From contig NZ_BNAY01000001.1 of NCBI RefSeq assembly GCF_014654365.1, positions 1,612,001-1,676,000 on the forward strand: a stretch of 64,000 bases of DNA. Reading direction: 5' to 3'. Below, piece by piece: positions 8,147 through 17,011 of this stretch. This stretch comes from Amycolatopsis oliviviridis. GTDB lineage: Bacteria > Actinomycetota > Actinomycetes > Mycobacteriales > Pseudonocardiaceae. Under the pieces are notes generated by a model. That model did no database searches and was not told where the DNA came from. It worked only from the letters and a program-made list of their open reading frames with translations. Each line of letters begins with the position of its first letter. The stretch's first letter is position 1. The position numbers were made by a program, and so were the translations under genes.

Positions 8147-9207
8147 CCCGCGCCCGCGACCTGGGTATCCCGCTGCCCGGCCGGACCGGCGAGCTCAACG
8201 CGCTCACCGACGTCCCCGGCGTCGAGATCGGTTTCACGACACTCGTCGAAGGCGACTCGGTGCGCACCGGTGTCACCGCCGTCCTGCCGCGCGGGCGCGA
8301 GGACTTCGCCGTGCCGTGCGCCGCCGGGACGTACGCCCTCAACGGCAACGGCGAGATGACCGGCACCGCGTGGCTGGCCGAGACCGGGTCGCTGACCCTG
8401 CCGGTGCTGATCACCTCCACGCACGCCGTCGGCGCGTGTCATCGCGGCGTGATCGACTGGGTGGTGCGCGAACGGCCCGACGTCGCGGCCGAATGGCTGC
8501 TGCCGGTGGTCGCGGAAACCTGGGACGGCTACCTGAACGACAGCACCGCGCCGACCATCCACGGTGGACACGCGATCGCCGCGATCGACGCCGCGCGAGG
8601 CGGTCCGGTCGATGAAGGCTCCGTCGGCGGTGGCACCGGGATGACCTGTTACGGCTTCAACGGCGGCACCGGCACTTCCTCCCGCCGGGTGTCCTATGGG
8701 GACGACGAGTACACCGTGGGTGTGCTGGTTCAGGCCAACTTCGGCTCGCGGCGCGAACTCACCGTGGCGGGCGAGCACGTCGGCCTCGAACTCGGCGCCG
8801 ACAACCCGATGGAGGAGGCTTGGTCGGCCCCGTCGGGCACGGGATCGGTGATCGTGATCGTGGGGACCGACGCTCCCCTGCTGCCCGGCCAGTGCACGTC
8901 GCTCGCGCGCCGGGTCCCGCTCGGCCTCGCCCGCACCGGCACCACGGGCTCGCATTTCTCCGGTGATCTGTTCCTCGCGTTCAGCACGGCGAACCCGGGT
9001 GCGCTCACCTGCCGGTTCCCCCGGACGGACGAGGCCGAGTACGAGAACCTCCGCTTCATTCCTTGGGGCAGGCTCGACCCGTTCTTCGAAGCCGTGGTGC
9101 AGGCGACCGAGGAGGCGGTGCTCAACGCGCTGTTCGCGAACGAGGAGATGACCGGTCACCGGGGTCACCGGGTCCCCGCGTTGCCGGAGGCGCACTGGCG
9201 CGGCTGA
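8143..9207 (+). CDS. P1 family (S58, DmpA-like) aminopeptidase/amidase
   Basis: This 354-residue enzyme belongs to the DmpA/BapA family of N-terminal nucleophile hydrolases that cut N-terminal residues from peptides, amides or beta-peptides and self-process before a serine. The likely processing site is Gly269-Ser270 in TTGSHFSGD, equivalent to Gly249-Ser250 of DmpA. Other family marks are LTDVPGVEIG at the start, GGTGMTCYGFNGGTGTSSR near 163-181 and GVLVQANFGSRREL. No signal peptide is visible, so it acts in the cytoplasm. GGAGGA precedes the ATG. It is co-transcribed with the TetR gene and faces away from the permease. Confidence 0.94.
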   Translation: MTRARDLGIPLPGRTGELNALTDVPGVEIGFTTLVEGDSVRTGVTAVLPRGREDFAVPCAAGTYALNGNGEMTGTAWLAETGSLTLPVLITSTHAVGACHRGVIDWVVRERPDVAAEWLLPVVAETWDGYLNDSTAPTIHGGHAIAAIDAARGGPVDEGSVGGGTGMTCYGFNGGTGTSSRRVSYGDDEYTVGVLVQANFGSRRELTVAGEHVGLELGADNPMEEAWSAPSGTGSVIVIVGTDAPLLPGQCTSLARRVPLGLARTGTTGSHFSGDLFLAFSTANPGALTCRFPRTDEAEYENLRFIPWGRLDPFFEAVVQATEEAVLNALFANEEMTGHRGHRVPALPEAHWRG

Positions 9208-9219
9208 TTCCCGGTCCGG

Positions 9220-11922
9220 TCACAGGGTGCCGATCAGCACCTTCGTGGGGACGTGCCGGTTCGCCGGCATCGCGTGGATCCGGGCGAGATCGGCGCGGAC
9301 CCGCGACGCGCAGATCTCGTCGGGAAGCGGGTCGAGCAGTTCCAGCGCGTGGCGCAGGCACGACATCGCGCTCCGTTTGTCCTTGCGCAGCAGGTGCAGC
9401 TGCCCCCGTCTGCGCAGGACGAGCGCCACGCGGTGCGGGTCGTCCAGTTCGGCGCACAGCCGCGAGGCCTCGTCCAGGTCCGCGTCGGCCTCGTCGAGGA
9501 GGCCGAGTTGCATACTCGCGGCGGCGTGCGAGGTGTGGGCGTGCGCCATGCCGAGGACGTCGCCGACCTCGCGGAACAGGGCCAGCGCCCGCTTCGCGGT
9601 CGTACGCGACGTCTCGGACCGCCCGATCGACCGGGCGAGGACGCAGAGCCCGGTCAGCGCCCTGGCCCGGCCCGCGACGTCGGCGATCCGTTCGCTGATC
9701 CGGTACGACTCCGTGAACGCTTCGCTCGCTTCCCGGAAGTCGTCCCGGTACAGATGGACCTGGCCGATTCCGCGCAGCAGCGCGGCTTCCCCGCGTGCGC
9801 AGCCCGACACGCGCGCCGCGTCGAGCGCGTACCGGTGGCATCGTGCCCATTCCGCGTACAGTCCACTGTGGTCGAAGTACGAACCGGTCACGACGGCGAG
9901 CTCCCAGGCGAGTTCCCCGAGTCCGGCTTCCGCCGCGCGCGAGACGGCGGCCTCCAGCGCGGGAACCTCGCCCTGGAACCACGAAAGCGGTTCGGTCACC
10001 AGCCGTTCGTCGACGAAGGTCCGGGTGGCGTTGCCGGGCTCGGGCCGCAACACGCTGCGGGACAACCGATCCGACGCCTTCTCCGCGAGCCAGAGCCAAC
10101 CGCCGAGCACGCGTTCGGTCGTCTCCGCGCGGATCCGCTCCGGCTCGGCCGCGACCTCCTCGATCGCGAACGCGCGCAAGAGGTCGTGCACGCGATAGCG
10201 GGGCACACCGGTCGCACGGGGCACCGGCTGGACCATGTGCCGATGCCGCAGGTCTTCGAGTCCGCGGGAGGTCATGTCGGGTTCGCCGCCGTCGGCCAGC
10301 GCCGCCGCCCAGGTGGGGAAATCGGCCGAGGGCAACAGACCCAGCCTGCGGAAGAGCCGTTGCCGATCGGGCGCCAGCTGCCGGTAGCCGAGGGAAAGGC
10401 TGCCGCGGACGGCGAGATCCCCGGCATACAGCCAATCCAGTCGCCGCCGTTCGACGGAGAGTTCGCCCGCGACGTCGGCGAGTCGCCAGCCCGTGCGGTC
10501 GCCGATCCGGCTGCCGACGATCCGCAACGCCAGCGGGAGACCACCACAGTGTTCGAGAACCTGTTGGGCGGCAACGGGATCTTCGTCGATTTCGGTGAGC
10601 TTCGCGAGGAGCACCTCCGCGTCGGCGTTCGACAGGACATCGACCGGGACCCGGCGGCCGAGTTCGAGCCCGTCCAGCACGAACCGGCTCGTGACGATCA
10701 CCGCACAGCCGCCACCGGCGGGCAGCAACGGCCTCAGCTGGGCCTCGCCGGCGGCGTCGTCGAGGACCAGCAACACGCGGCGCCCGTGGACCAGACTGCG
10801 GAACAGGCAGGCGCTTTCGTCGATGTCGGCCGGGATCTCGTCGGAGGGAACGCCGAACGCGCGCAGGAATCCGGCGAGTACGGCCTCCGGCGATCTCGGC
10901 TCGTTCGTCGTCCCGCGCAGGGCGGCGAACAGCCTGCCGTCGGGATAGTCGTCCGCGACCCGGTGCGCGAGCCGGATCGCCAGCGAGGACTTCCCGATCC
11001 CGCCGGCGCCGGTCAGCAGCAGGACGGGCGGGGTGCCGCGGCCGTCGCCGTCCCCCAGTTCCTCCAGCAGTTCCGCGATGAGCGCTTCCCTGCCGACGAA
11101 GTCCGGGATCCCCGGCGGCAGCTGGCTCGGCACCGCGGGCTCCTGGTACACGGGATACTCGCGCGCCGTCCGGCACTGGCCGTCACGCAGGATCTCGCAC
11201 TGCAGGGCGCGGATCGCCGGGGACGGCTCGACCCCGAGTTCGTCGACCAGCCTGCGGCGCCATTCGGTGTAGACGTCGAGTGCCTCGGCCATCCGTCCGG
11301 CGCGGGCGAGCGCGGTCATCAGCTGACCGCAGACCCGCTCGCGGAACGGCGCAGCGGCGAGCAGGTCGCGGAGCCGGGGCACCAGCCGGTCGTGCTCCCC
11401 GAGGCCGAGCTCCGCCTCGGTTTGGTCCTCCAGCACCGAAAGGCGCTCTTCCTCCCAGCGCGCGACGACCTCGGCGGCGGCCGGGATCCCGGCGAGCACC
11501 GGCCCGCGCCACAGTTCGAGCGCGTCCCCGAACCGCTGGGCCGCCTCGCGATGGCAGTCCCGGGCGAGCAGCTCGCGGCCCTGGGCGGCGAGGCAGAGGA
11601 ACCGGCCGGTGTCGGTCTGCTCCGGCGGCGCGTCGAGCAGGTACGCCGCTCCCCTGGTGAGGATCGGCCGTTCGCCCTGTGGCGAGCGCAAGGCGCGGCG
11701 CAGTCCCGAAATCAGGCCCTGGACTTGGACTTTCGCCGAAATCGGTGGTGTTTCGCCCCAGAGCTCGTCGATGATCCGGTCGAGAGGCACCGGTCTGCCC
11801 GCTTCGGTCAGCAGGAGCGCGAACACGCGGCGTGCCTGCGGCGGACCGAGTGGCAGGTCGGTGCCCTGCCACTCGGCCGCGGGCTCGCCGAACAGACGAT
11901 AGAAATAGTTCTTGTCCTTCAC
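9220..11922 (-). CDS. AfsR/SARP-type regulator with NB-ARC and TPR domains
   Basis: This 900-residue protein has the classical AfsR layout. Residues about 1-100 form an OmpR-like winged helix (FGEPAAEWQG, PPQARRVFALLL, IIDELWGETPP), about 105-260 a bacterial transcriptional activation domain, about 280-560 an NB-ARC ATPase with P-loop GAGGIGKSS near 305 and LLVLDDA as Walker B, and the C-terminal third TPR-like helices. Such proteins activate secondary metabolism or secretion genes in actinomycetes. The GTG at 11922 follows GGGGGAG. It is monocistronic and no biosynthetic genes are adjacent, so its targets are unknown. Confidence 0.95.
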   Translation of the reverse strand: MKDKNYFYRLFGEPAAEWQGTDLPLGPPQARRVFALLLTEAGRPVPLDRIIDELWGETPPISAKVQVQGLISGLRRALRSPQGERPILTRGAAYLLDAPPEQTDTGRFLCLAAQGRELLARDCHREAAQRFGDALELWRGPVLAGIPAAAEVVARWEEERLSVLEDQTEAELGLGEHDRLVPRLRDLLAAAPFRERVCGQLMTALARAGRMAEALDVYTEWRRRLVDELGVEPSPAIRALQCEILRDGQCRTAREYPVYQEPAVPSQLPPGIPDFVGREALIAELLEELGDGDGRGTPPVLLLTGAGGIGKSSLAIRLAHRVADDYPDGRLFAALRGTTNEPRSPEAVLAGFLRAFGVPSDEIPADIDESACLFRSLVHGRRVLLVLDDAAGEAQLRPLLPAGGGCAVIVTSRFVLDGLELGRRVPVDVLSNADAEVLLAKLTEIDEDPVAAQQVLEHCGGLPLALRIVGSRIGDRTGWRLADVAGELSVERRRLDWLYAGDLAVRGSLSLGYRQLAPDRQRLFRRLGLLPSADFPTWAAALADGGEPDMTSRGLEDLRHRHMVQPVPRATGVPRYRVHDLLRAFAIEEVAAEPERIRAETTERVLGGWLWLAEKASDRLSRSVLRPEPGNATRTFVDERLVTEPLSWFQGEVPALEAAVSRAAEAGLGELAWELAVVTGSYFDHSGLYAEWARCHRYALDAARVSGCARGEAALLRGIGQVHLYRDDFREASEAFTESYRISERIADVAGRARALTGLCVLARSIGRSETSRTTAKRALALFREVGDVLGMAHAHTSHAAASMQLGLLDEADADLDEASRLCAELDDPHRVALVLRRRGQLHLLRKDKRSAMSCLRHALELLDPLPDEICASRVRADLARIHAMPANRHVPTKVLIGTL

Positions 11923-12008
11923 CGGTTCTCCCCCAGTATTCGAGACCCTAAGACGAGAGTCTCAGAAACAGCCGCAGGGGGCGTCCGGCATTCGAACGAA
12001 CACCTCGC

Positions 12009-12515
12009 TCAGCAGGCGCTGCCGGAGGTGTAGATGCGCAGCGAGGTCGCCTCGTCGTTGTCGCCGTTTCCGACATACGCAGACCGGCCCCCCGCCTGCA
12101 TGCAGCGACTGGTCCCGCTGCCGATGTTGTAATACCAGCGGGCGTCGACCGAACGCCGGTTGTACCAGGACGACATCTTGTCGTTGAAGCCGTAGTCGAC
12201 CAGGTTGTGCAGGCCCGCGTCATGGAACTGGAGCCGCCTGCCGTTCCTGCTGAAATCGCGGTGCTCCCACAGGCACACGTAGTTCGCCGCACAATCGCCA
12301 GGCGCCTTGGGCGAAAGCGACAGGGTGACTCCCCTGTCGGTCCAGACGACCTCGTCCCCGACGATCTTCCAGCCCGGGGCGAGCTTCGCGGCGTCGATGC
12401 CCGCCGCCTTCAGCGTCGCGACTCCGTCCTGAGCGGCCGAAGCCGGTGCCGCGACGAGCATCGCCGCGACGGCGGCGGCGCCCACCGCCGTGGAAACGAA
12501 CCGAAGAGTGCGCAT
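12009..12515 (-). CDS. Secreted peptidase-inhibitor-like (I36/SMPI-like) protein
   Basis: The 168-residue product begins MRTLRFVSTAVGAAAVAAML and has a clear Sec signal peptide ending near ASA-A (about 28). The mature part has the small crystallin-like inhibitor pattern: CAANYVCLWEHRDFSRNGRRLQF, NLVDYGFNDKMSSWYN and a final Cys, with four cysteines for two disulfides. Streptomyces relatives inhibit metalloproteases, but inhibitory function here is not shown. The ATG at 12515 has AAGGAGGAG upstream; a longer frame upstream is not needed. Confidence 0.88.
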   Translation of the reverse strand: MRTLRFVSTAVGAAAVAAMLVAAPASAAQDGVATLKAAGIDAAKLAPGWKIVGDEVVWTDRGVTLSLSPKAPGDCAANYVCLWEHRDFSRNGRRLQFHDAGLHNLVDYGFNDKMSSWYNRRSVDARWYYNIGSGTSRCMQAGGRSAYVGNGDNDEATSLRIYTSGSAC

Positions 12516-12631
12516 ATCTCCTCCTTGATCCCGGCGTGCCCTCCGCACGCCGGCATCAACCTCCCGCGATCCGCTGTCCGACGATCAAACAACCGAAGAG
12601 CGGCCGCGGTTCCTCCGGTTAGAGCCGCAGG

Positions 12632-13048
12632 TCAAAGCCAGTCCGCCTCGATGCCGCGAGCACGCAACGCCTTCAGCGCCTCCTCGTTGCCCGTGTAGAG
12701 CAGTGTCATCGACTTCAAGTTAGGAAAACTCCGCACGTCGGCGAACTCGTCGACGTCGAACAGCCCGTCCTCGCCGTCCCAGTTCGGCGCGATCTCGAGG
12801 TAGATCTCGTTGCCGCCGTCCATGTCGATCTCGGTGACCTTCTCCGCGAGCCCGGCCGGTACCTCGAGCGCCTCGAAGTACTCCAGAGCCTCAGGAACCG
12901 CCTCGACGCTCCCGTCCTCGTAGGTGAAGCCCTTCTCGGCGGCGTACTCCCGCAGGTCGAACTTCGGGAGGAGAGCCTGGTTGTACATCAGCTCTTGGAC
13001 GACGGCGAGCTTGAAGTTGAGGTCGACGAACGGAATCGGCTGGTTCAT
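12632..13048 (-). CDS. Conserved hypothetical protein (DUF6892-like)
   Basis: A 138-residue soluble, acidic protein starting MNQPIPFVDLNFKLAVVQEL. It contains MYNQALLPKFDLREYAAEKG, a middle segment NEIYLEIAPNWDGEDGLF, and a C-terminal leucine-rich turn (VRSFPNLKSMTLLYTGNEE). The pattern resembles the DUF6892 group, sometimes found in possible immunity or contact-dependent contexts, but I am not certain of this placement. It lies 20 bases downstream of the MAB_1171c membrane gene on the same strand, so it may be the last gene of that operon. Function unknown. Confidence 0.83.
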   Translation of the reverse strand: MNQPIPFVDLNFKLAVVQELMYNQALLPKFDLREYAAEKGFTYEDGSVEAVPEALEYFEALEVPAGLAEKVTEIDMDGGNEIYLEIAPNWDGEDGLFDVDEFADVRSFPNLKSMTLLYTGNEEALKALRARGIEADWL

Positions 13049-13068
13049 GCCGCGAACCCTACAAACGC

Positions 13069-14280
13069 TCACTCCCCGCGGCCGGCCGGGTTCATCAAAG
13101 ACGACGACTCTCGCCGCAAGATCGCGGGAACGATCGGAGAGCGGCTGTATGCCTGGCTGATTTTGACCAGCCACGCCGTCTCGGCGTCGAAGTCCTCCTC
13201 CTGCCGCAATTGTGGTGCCGGGGTCGTGGGGATCGAGACGGGCCCGCCGTGGGAATACGCCGACACCGCGGCGGCGATGAGCGCCGCCTCGGCGACCGCC
13301 TGCGCGTCGTCCTCCGTCAGCCCGGACCGCATCGCTTCCTCTTTGGCGAGGCGGATCGTGTTCTCGTCGAGGTGGTCGCGCAGCGGACCGACCAGTGCGT
13401 CGCGGATGCCGATGACCCGGTGGCGTAGCCGGGAGCGGCGGCTGCGCGGGGCGGCGACCGGAATGGCCGTCCGCGTCGGGGCGAGTGCTTCCCACAGCGG
13501 GGTCAGGTGGTGATAGGCACGCAGCCGTCGCCAGTATCGGGCCACGCGCGGCCCCCAGGACGGGATGGTCATCCCGATCACCAGGAAGCAGACCCCTGGG
13601 GCGGAGAACAGGAACTGGATGCCGTGCACGCCGTTCTCTTCGTACGGCAGGTCGTACCCCAGGCCGACGATCGTCTGATAGACGACCTTGTGGATCAGCA
13701 TGACCAGCCAGATCAGGCAGCCGAGCCCCATGAAGCGCACCCCGATCCGCAGATAGGTGCTCTCGATGGTCATCCCGCGCCAGCGGACGAGCAGGATGTC
13801 GACCAGGACGATGATGTTGTGGGTCTCCCAGATCAGGTCGTAGACGAGCACACCCGGATCATGGGTACCGCTCGGTCCGACGATCGGCAGCCCGATGCGC
13901 AACGGGCCGATCACGTAGCCGATCAGCAGCAACGGGAGGGCCACCGCGAACAACGTCCGGCCGAACCGCAGACGACGGCGCAGCTGGCCCGCGGGAGCGG
14001 ACACCCGGATCACGAAGATGTGCGCGTAGAACGACATGGCCATCCACACGATGTGCTGGATGACCTGCGGCAGGCTCGGGACATGCCCCAAAAGGTCGTA
14101 GGCCAGCCAATAGGCCGGTGCCCAGCCGAGCAGGTAGAGGGCGAAAAGGTTCACCATCGTCAAGGACAGGGCCCGTCCGGCGGGAGCCTTGTTGTCCTCC
14201 CGCCAGGTCGTTGCCCGGTAGACGACGGCCACGGCGATCGTCACCAAGGCGATGAGATGAACGACGCTGGCGACCGGCAT
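13069..14280 (-). CDS. MAB_1171c-family (DUF6545-like) polytopic membrane protein
   Basis: This 403-residue protein has about seven membrane helices in its first 240 residues (VVHLIALVTIAVAVVYRATTW, ALYLLGWAPAYWLAYDLLGH and similar) and a cytoplasmic C-terminal half rich in Arg and helices (LTPLWEALAPT, LDENTIRLAKEEAMRSG). This is the layout of the 'MAB_1171c family putative transporter' group, common in actinomycetes beside ImmA/IrrE and HTH genes. Transport has not been shown; a receptor role is equally possible. It is 21 bases downstream of the ImmA/IrrE gene and part of a three- or four-gene operon. Confidence 0.88.
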   Translation of the reverse strand: MPVASVVHLIALVTIAVAVVYRATTWREDNKAPAGRALSLTMVNLFALYLLGWAPAYWLAYDLLGHVPSLPQVIQHIVWMAMSFYAHIFVIRVSAPAGQLRRRLRFGRTLFAVALPLLLIGYVIGPLRIGLPIVGPSGTHDPGVLVYDLIWETHNIIVLVDILLVRWRGMTIESTYLRIGVRFMGLGCLIWLVMLIHKVVYQTIVGLGYDLPYEENGVHGIQFLFSAPGVCFLVIGMTIPSWGPRVARYWRRLRAYHHLTPLWEALAPTRTAIPVAAPRSRRSRLRHRVIGIRDALVGPLRDHLDENTIRLAKEEAMRSGLTEDDAQAVAEAALIAAAVSAYSHGGPVSIPTTPAPQLRQEEDFDAETAWLVKISQAYSRSPIVPAILRRESSSLMNPAGRGE

Positions 14281-14301
14281 CCGGCTTCCCCCCAGTGCTC
14301 G

Positions 14302-14814
14302 TTACCACTCCAGCGCCTGACTCAGCCGGGCGCTCATCTCGGTCGGTTCCCGATCCGGGCGACGTGATCGCGTTTCGAGGATCTCCGAGATCAGGTAGGC
14401 CACGGTCTCCGCTTCGGCCTCGTGCTGCGTGGTGAAACCGGCGTGCTGCCTGGCCAGCATGATCTTGAGCGTGGTGGCGCTCAGATCGGGGAAGATGCCC
14501 GCGAACGCCGACTCGACGTGCTCGGCACCGGGGTGCTCGCACAGGATGTGTCCCAGTTCGTGCAGCACGATATGTGCTTGGTGCACAGGCGTGGTGTCGC
14601 GCTCGTAGCAGATGTAGTCCGCATGGGCCCCCGCCATCCACAGTCCGCAGGCGCCCGAGGCCGACATCGGCAGCGGCAGCAGCGCGATCGGCCTGCCCCG
14701 CTCTCCGCCCACCCGGTCGCACAGTTCGCGGACGCTGCGAGAATCCGGTACCGCCAATTGACCCACCACGCGCTGACACCGCCGTTCGATCCGGCGGGAT
14801 CCGCGACGCCACAT
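14302..14814 (-). CDS. ImmA/IrrE-family metallopeptidase
   Basis: A 170-residue zinc peptidase-like protein with HELGH at about 85-89, the two zinc-binding His plus catalytic Glu, and a downstream HEAEAETVAYLI segment supplying the third ligand. ImmA/IrrE proteins cleave or remodel HTH repressors, as with ImmR in Bacillus ICEBs1 and DdrO in Deinococcus. Here the upstream gene encodes just such an HTH protein. The ATG at 14814 overlaps the HTH stop (TGATG), so the two are made together; a TTG one codon earlier is also possible. The obvious prediction is that it acts on the HTH protein. Confidence 0.92.
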   Translation of the reverse strand: MWRRGSRRIERRCQRVVGQLAVPDSRSVRELCDRVGGERGRPIALLPLPMSASGACGLWMAGAHADYICYERDTTPVHQAHIVLHELGHILCEHPGAEHVESAFAGIFPDLSATTLKIMLARQHAGFTTQHEAEAETVAYLISEILETRSRRPDREPTEMSARLSQALEW

Positions 14815-15239
14815 CAAGTTCGACGCCCCCCGGCGTTGTCGGAGTCGAGTCCTTCCAGCTTTCGAAGCTGTTCGGTCATGGCCGTTACGGTTTCCAGACT
14901 CCCATCGGACAGACCGACCATCCTAGCGGCCACCCGGGCGATTCCGGCGTCCCGCAACAGCGCGGCCAAGGCGATCTGGGCGCTCACCTGCTCGGAGGGC
15001 TCGTCGTCCAGGAAGTACACGGCCGACACACCGAAGAACTTGCCCAGCTTCTCCAAGGTGTCCTTGGTGGGATTGACGTTCTTCCCCGACCGCAGCGCGG
15101 AGAGCAGCCCGGTGGAGAGACCGGTGGCCTTCGCCACCTCGGGATGGGTGAACTGTTTGCGATCACGCGGATGGACCTCCCTGAACAGGTAGTCCACCTT
15201 CTCGGCCAGGGTCCGCGGGACCTGCTGCTTCTCGTTCAC
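14814..15239 (-). CDS. XRE/HTH regulator partner of the ImmA/IrrE peptidase
   Basis: A 141-residue DNA-binding protein. The helix-turn-helix lies at about 30-60 (HPEVAKATGLSTGLLSALRS, then GKNVNPTKDTLEKLGKFFGV) and is followed by a helical tail (about 75-141). The start is taken as GTG 15239 (VNEKQQVPRTLAEKVDYLF), preceded by GGAAGGTGG; a longer frame to 15299 would run into the promoter. It is the first gene of the HTH - ImmA/IrrE - MAB_1171c operon and is divergent from a secreted hydrolase-like protein. GAACTGA repeats in the shared promoter are candidate binding sites. Confidence 0.92.
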   Translation of the reverse strand: MNEKQQVPRTLAEKVDYLFREVHPRDRKQFTHPEVAKATGLSTGLLSALRSGKNVNPTKDTLEKLGKFFGVSAVYFLDDEPSEQVSAQIALAALLRDAGIARVAARMVGLSDGSLETVTAMTEQLRKLEGLDSDNAGGRRT

Positions 15240-15537
15240 GGACCACCTTCCGCCCCCAGGCGGATCATTGAACTGATCTGACCTGGACCAGGCTATCACC
15301 AGCGTCGATCGTCGGCGATGGCGCTGACGAGGCGTTCCCCCATCCTGCGTCGCCGACCGTCATCACTGCGTCATCGAACTGACTCGAGCCACTAGTGCAA
15401 TCAGTTCATTGACAGCTTTCGAGCGAGGTCACTACAGTCCACTGGTGTCATCAAAGTGATCGAGAACAATGATCCGATCACATTAACCGTCTATCGACGA
15501 GTCTTCCGACCTGTTCACCTGGATGAAGGGCTGCCCC
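15240..15537. promoter_or_regulatory. Divergent promoter of the HTH/ImmA operon and the secreted FG-GAP protein
   Basis: The 298-base intergenic region has no gene. It carries GAACTGA at 15270-15276 and 15376-15382, and the inverted form TCAGTTC at 15401-15407, so the last two make an inverted pair. A second inverted repeat, GTGATCG...CGATCAC (15456-15462 and 15475-15481), lies just ahead of the secreted-protein gene. These are plausible operators for the HTH protein at 14814-15239; binding is inferred. Confidence 0.6.
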
Positions 15538-16974
15538 ATGAACCGTTCGTCGGCGTTGCAGAATCCCGGAAAAGACCGAGCACCACGGCGAAGATGGTGG
15601 TCCTTCGCGACCGTCCTCTTCGTCGCGACAGCCACCTTGGCGGCAAGCCTGATCACGCCCGCGTCCGCCGCGACCGTGGCCAGTGAGATCGGCGGCCCCA
15701 TCACGCGAGGCGAAGTACTTTCCCGCGCGCAGTACTGGATCGACCAGCGTGTCCCCTACAGCCAGACCTCGAGCTATCCGGATCCGCAGGGCGTACGGTA
15801 TCGCCAAGACTGCTCCGGCTACGTGTCGATGGCCTGGCACCTGCCGAAACTGCCCGGTGGCGGCGACTACAGCACGGCCACCATCACCCAGGTCACCGAC
15901 CGCATCCCCCGGTCCGATCTTCAACCGGGTGACGCCCTGTGGCGTCGTGACGGCAGCGTCCAGCACATCGCGCTCTTCGTCCGATGGGAAGACGGCGGCA
16001 GGCCCGTCGTCCGTGAAGAACCGGATTTCGGGCTCTACGCCAGGGAAAAGACCTGGTCTGCCGACTACGCGAACACCTTCACCCCCTTGCGATACCGGAA
16101 CATCGACGCGTCCGTGCCCAGGCCCGTGGACCGCACCGTCGGCGACGTGACCGGTGACGGCTACGCCGATCTGACCGCGGTCGACGCCGACGGCAGGCTC
16201 GCCGTGTTCGGCAACGGGTTCCTGCGTTCCGACTGGGGCGGGGTGCCGTTCAGGGACCGCCTGTGGCAGACGGCGAACACCAACTGGAAGCAGGACGCGA
16301 AGTCCATTTCCGTCGCTGACGTCACCGGTGACGGCTACGCGGACTTCGTCGTGCTCACCGCGACCGGCAAGCTTCAGATCTACGCCAACGGATCACTGGT
16401 CAACGGTGACAATTCGCCGTTCACCGGTGTGTACCGCGAGTACACGAACTGGGCGGGTGCCACCCATATCGCCACCGGCGACATCAACCACGACGGCTGG
16501 GCGGACCTCGTCGCCACGATGGCGGACGGAACCATGCAGGTCTTCTTCAACACCAAGGAGATCGGGGACAACGCGCTCCCGTTCCGCGGCGTCGCGATGA
16601 CCTATACCAGCGGCTGGGGCGCCGATGTCCGCGACATCGCCGTCGGCGACGTCACCGGTGACGGCTACGGCGACCTCGTCGCCATTCGCGACGACGGTTC
16701 CCTGACCGTGTTCGGCAACGGAATCCTGTTGCCCGGCAACAACGGATGGCCTTTCCTCAACCCGACCTGGTCGATCAAGGCGGGCTGGAACCAGGTCGAC
16801 GGCATCGCCGTCAGTGACGTGACCGGCGACGGCTACGCCGACCTCATGGGAGTCACCACGGCCGGCGAACTCCAGGTCTACGGCAACGTCATCGGCAACA
16901 CCGGCGGCAAGGACTACTACCAGGGAGCCCACTGGCGCTACCCCGGCTGGACCGGCGTCCATCACATCGCCTGA
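15538..16974 (+). CDS. Secreted NlpC/P60-like domain protein with five FG-GAP/VCBS repeats
   Basis: A 478-residue exported protein. A basic N-terminus and a hydrophobic core (about 20-40) end at TPASAA. The next domain has the NlpC/P60-like cysteine and histidine: Cys92 in RQDCSGYVSM and His143 in GSVQHIALF, so it may cut cell-wall peptides. The C-terminal half holds five calcium-binding-like propeller repeats (VTGDGYADLTAV, VTGDGYADFVVL, INHDGWADLVA, VTGDGYGDLVAI, VTGDGYADLMGV). An ATG five codons upstream (15523) is also possible. It is divergent from the HTH/ImmA operon. Confidence 0.92.
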   Translation: MNRSSALQNPGKDRAPRRRWWSFATVLFVATATLAASLITPASAATVASEIGGPITRGEVLSRAQYWIDQRVPYSQTSSYPDPQGVRYRQDCSGYVSMAWHLPKLPGGGDYSTATITQVTDRIPRSDLQPGDALWRRDGSVQHIALFVRWEDGGRPVVREEPDFGLYAREKTWSADYANTFTPLRYRNIDASVPRPVDRTVGDVTGDGYADLTAVDADGRLAVFGNGFLRSDWGGVPFRDRLWQTANTNWKQDAKSISVADVTGDGYADFVVLTATGKLQIYANGSLVNGDNSPFTGVYREYTNWAGATHIATGDINHDGWADLVATMADGTMQVFFNTKEIGDNALPFRGVAMTYTSGWGADVRDIAVGDVTGDGYGDLVAIRDDGSLTVFGNGILLPGNNGWPFLNPTWSIKAGWNQVDGIAVSDVTGDGYADLMGVTTAGELQVYGNVIGNTGGKDYYQGAHWRYPGWTGVHHIA

Positions 16975-17011
16975 ACCCTTGATCAGAACAACCCGAGAAA
17001 GGTGAATCGAG

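Noticed and set aside
9253-12033. 926-codon open frame opposite the AfsR-type regulator
   Set aside because: Low-complexity Arg/Gly/Pro/Gln content typical of antisense frames in high-GC DNA; the minus strand carries a fully recognisable AfsR protein.
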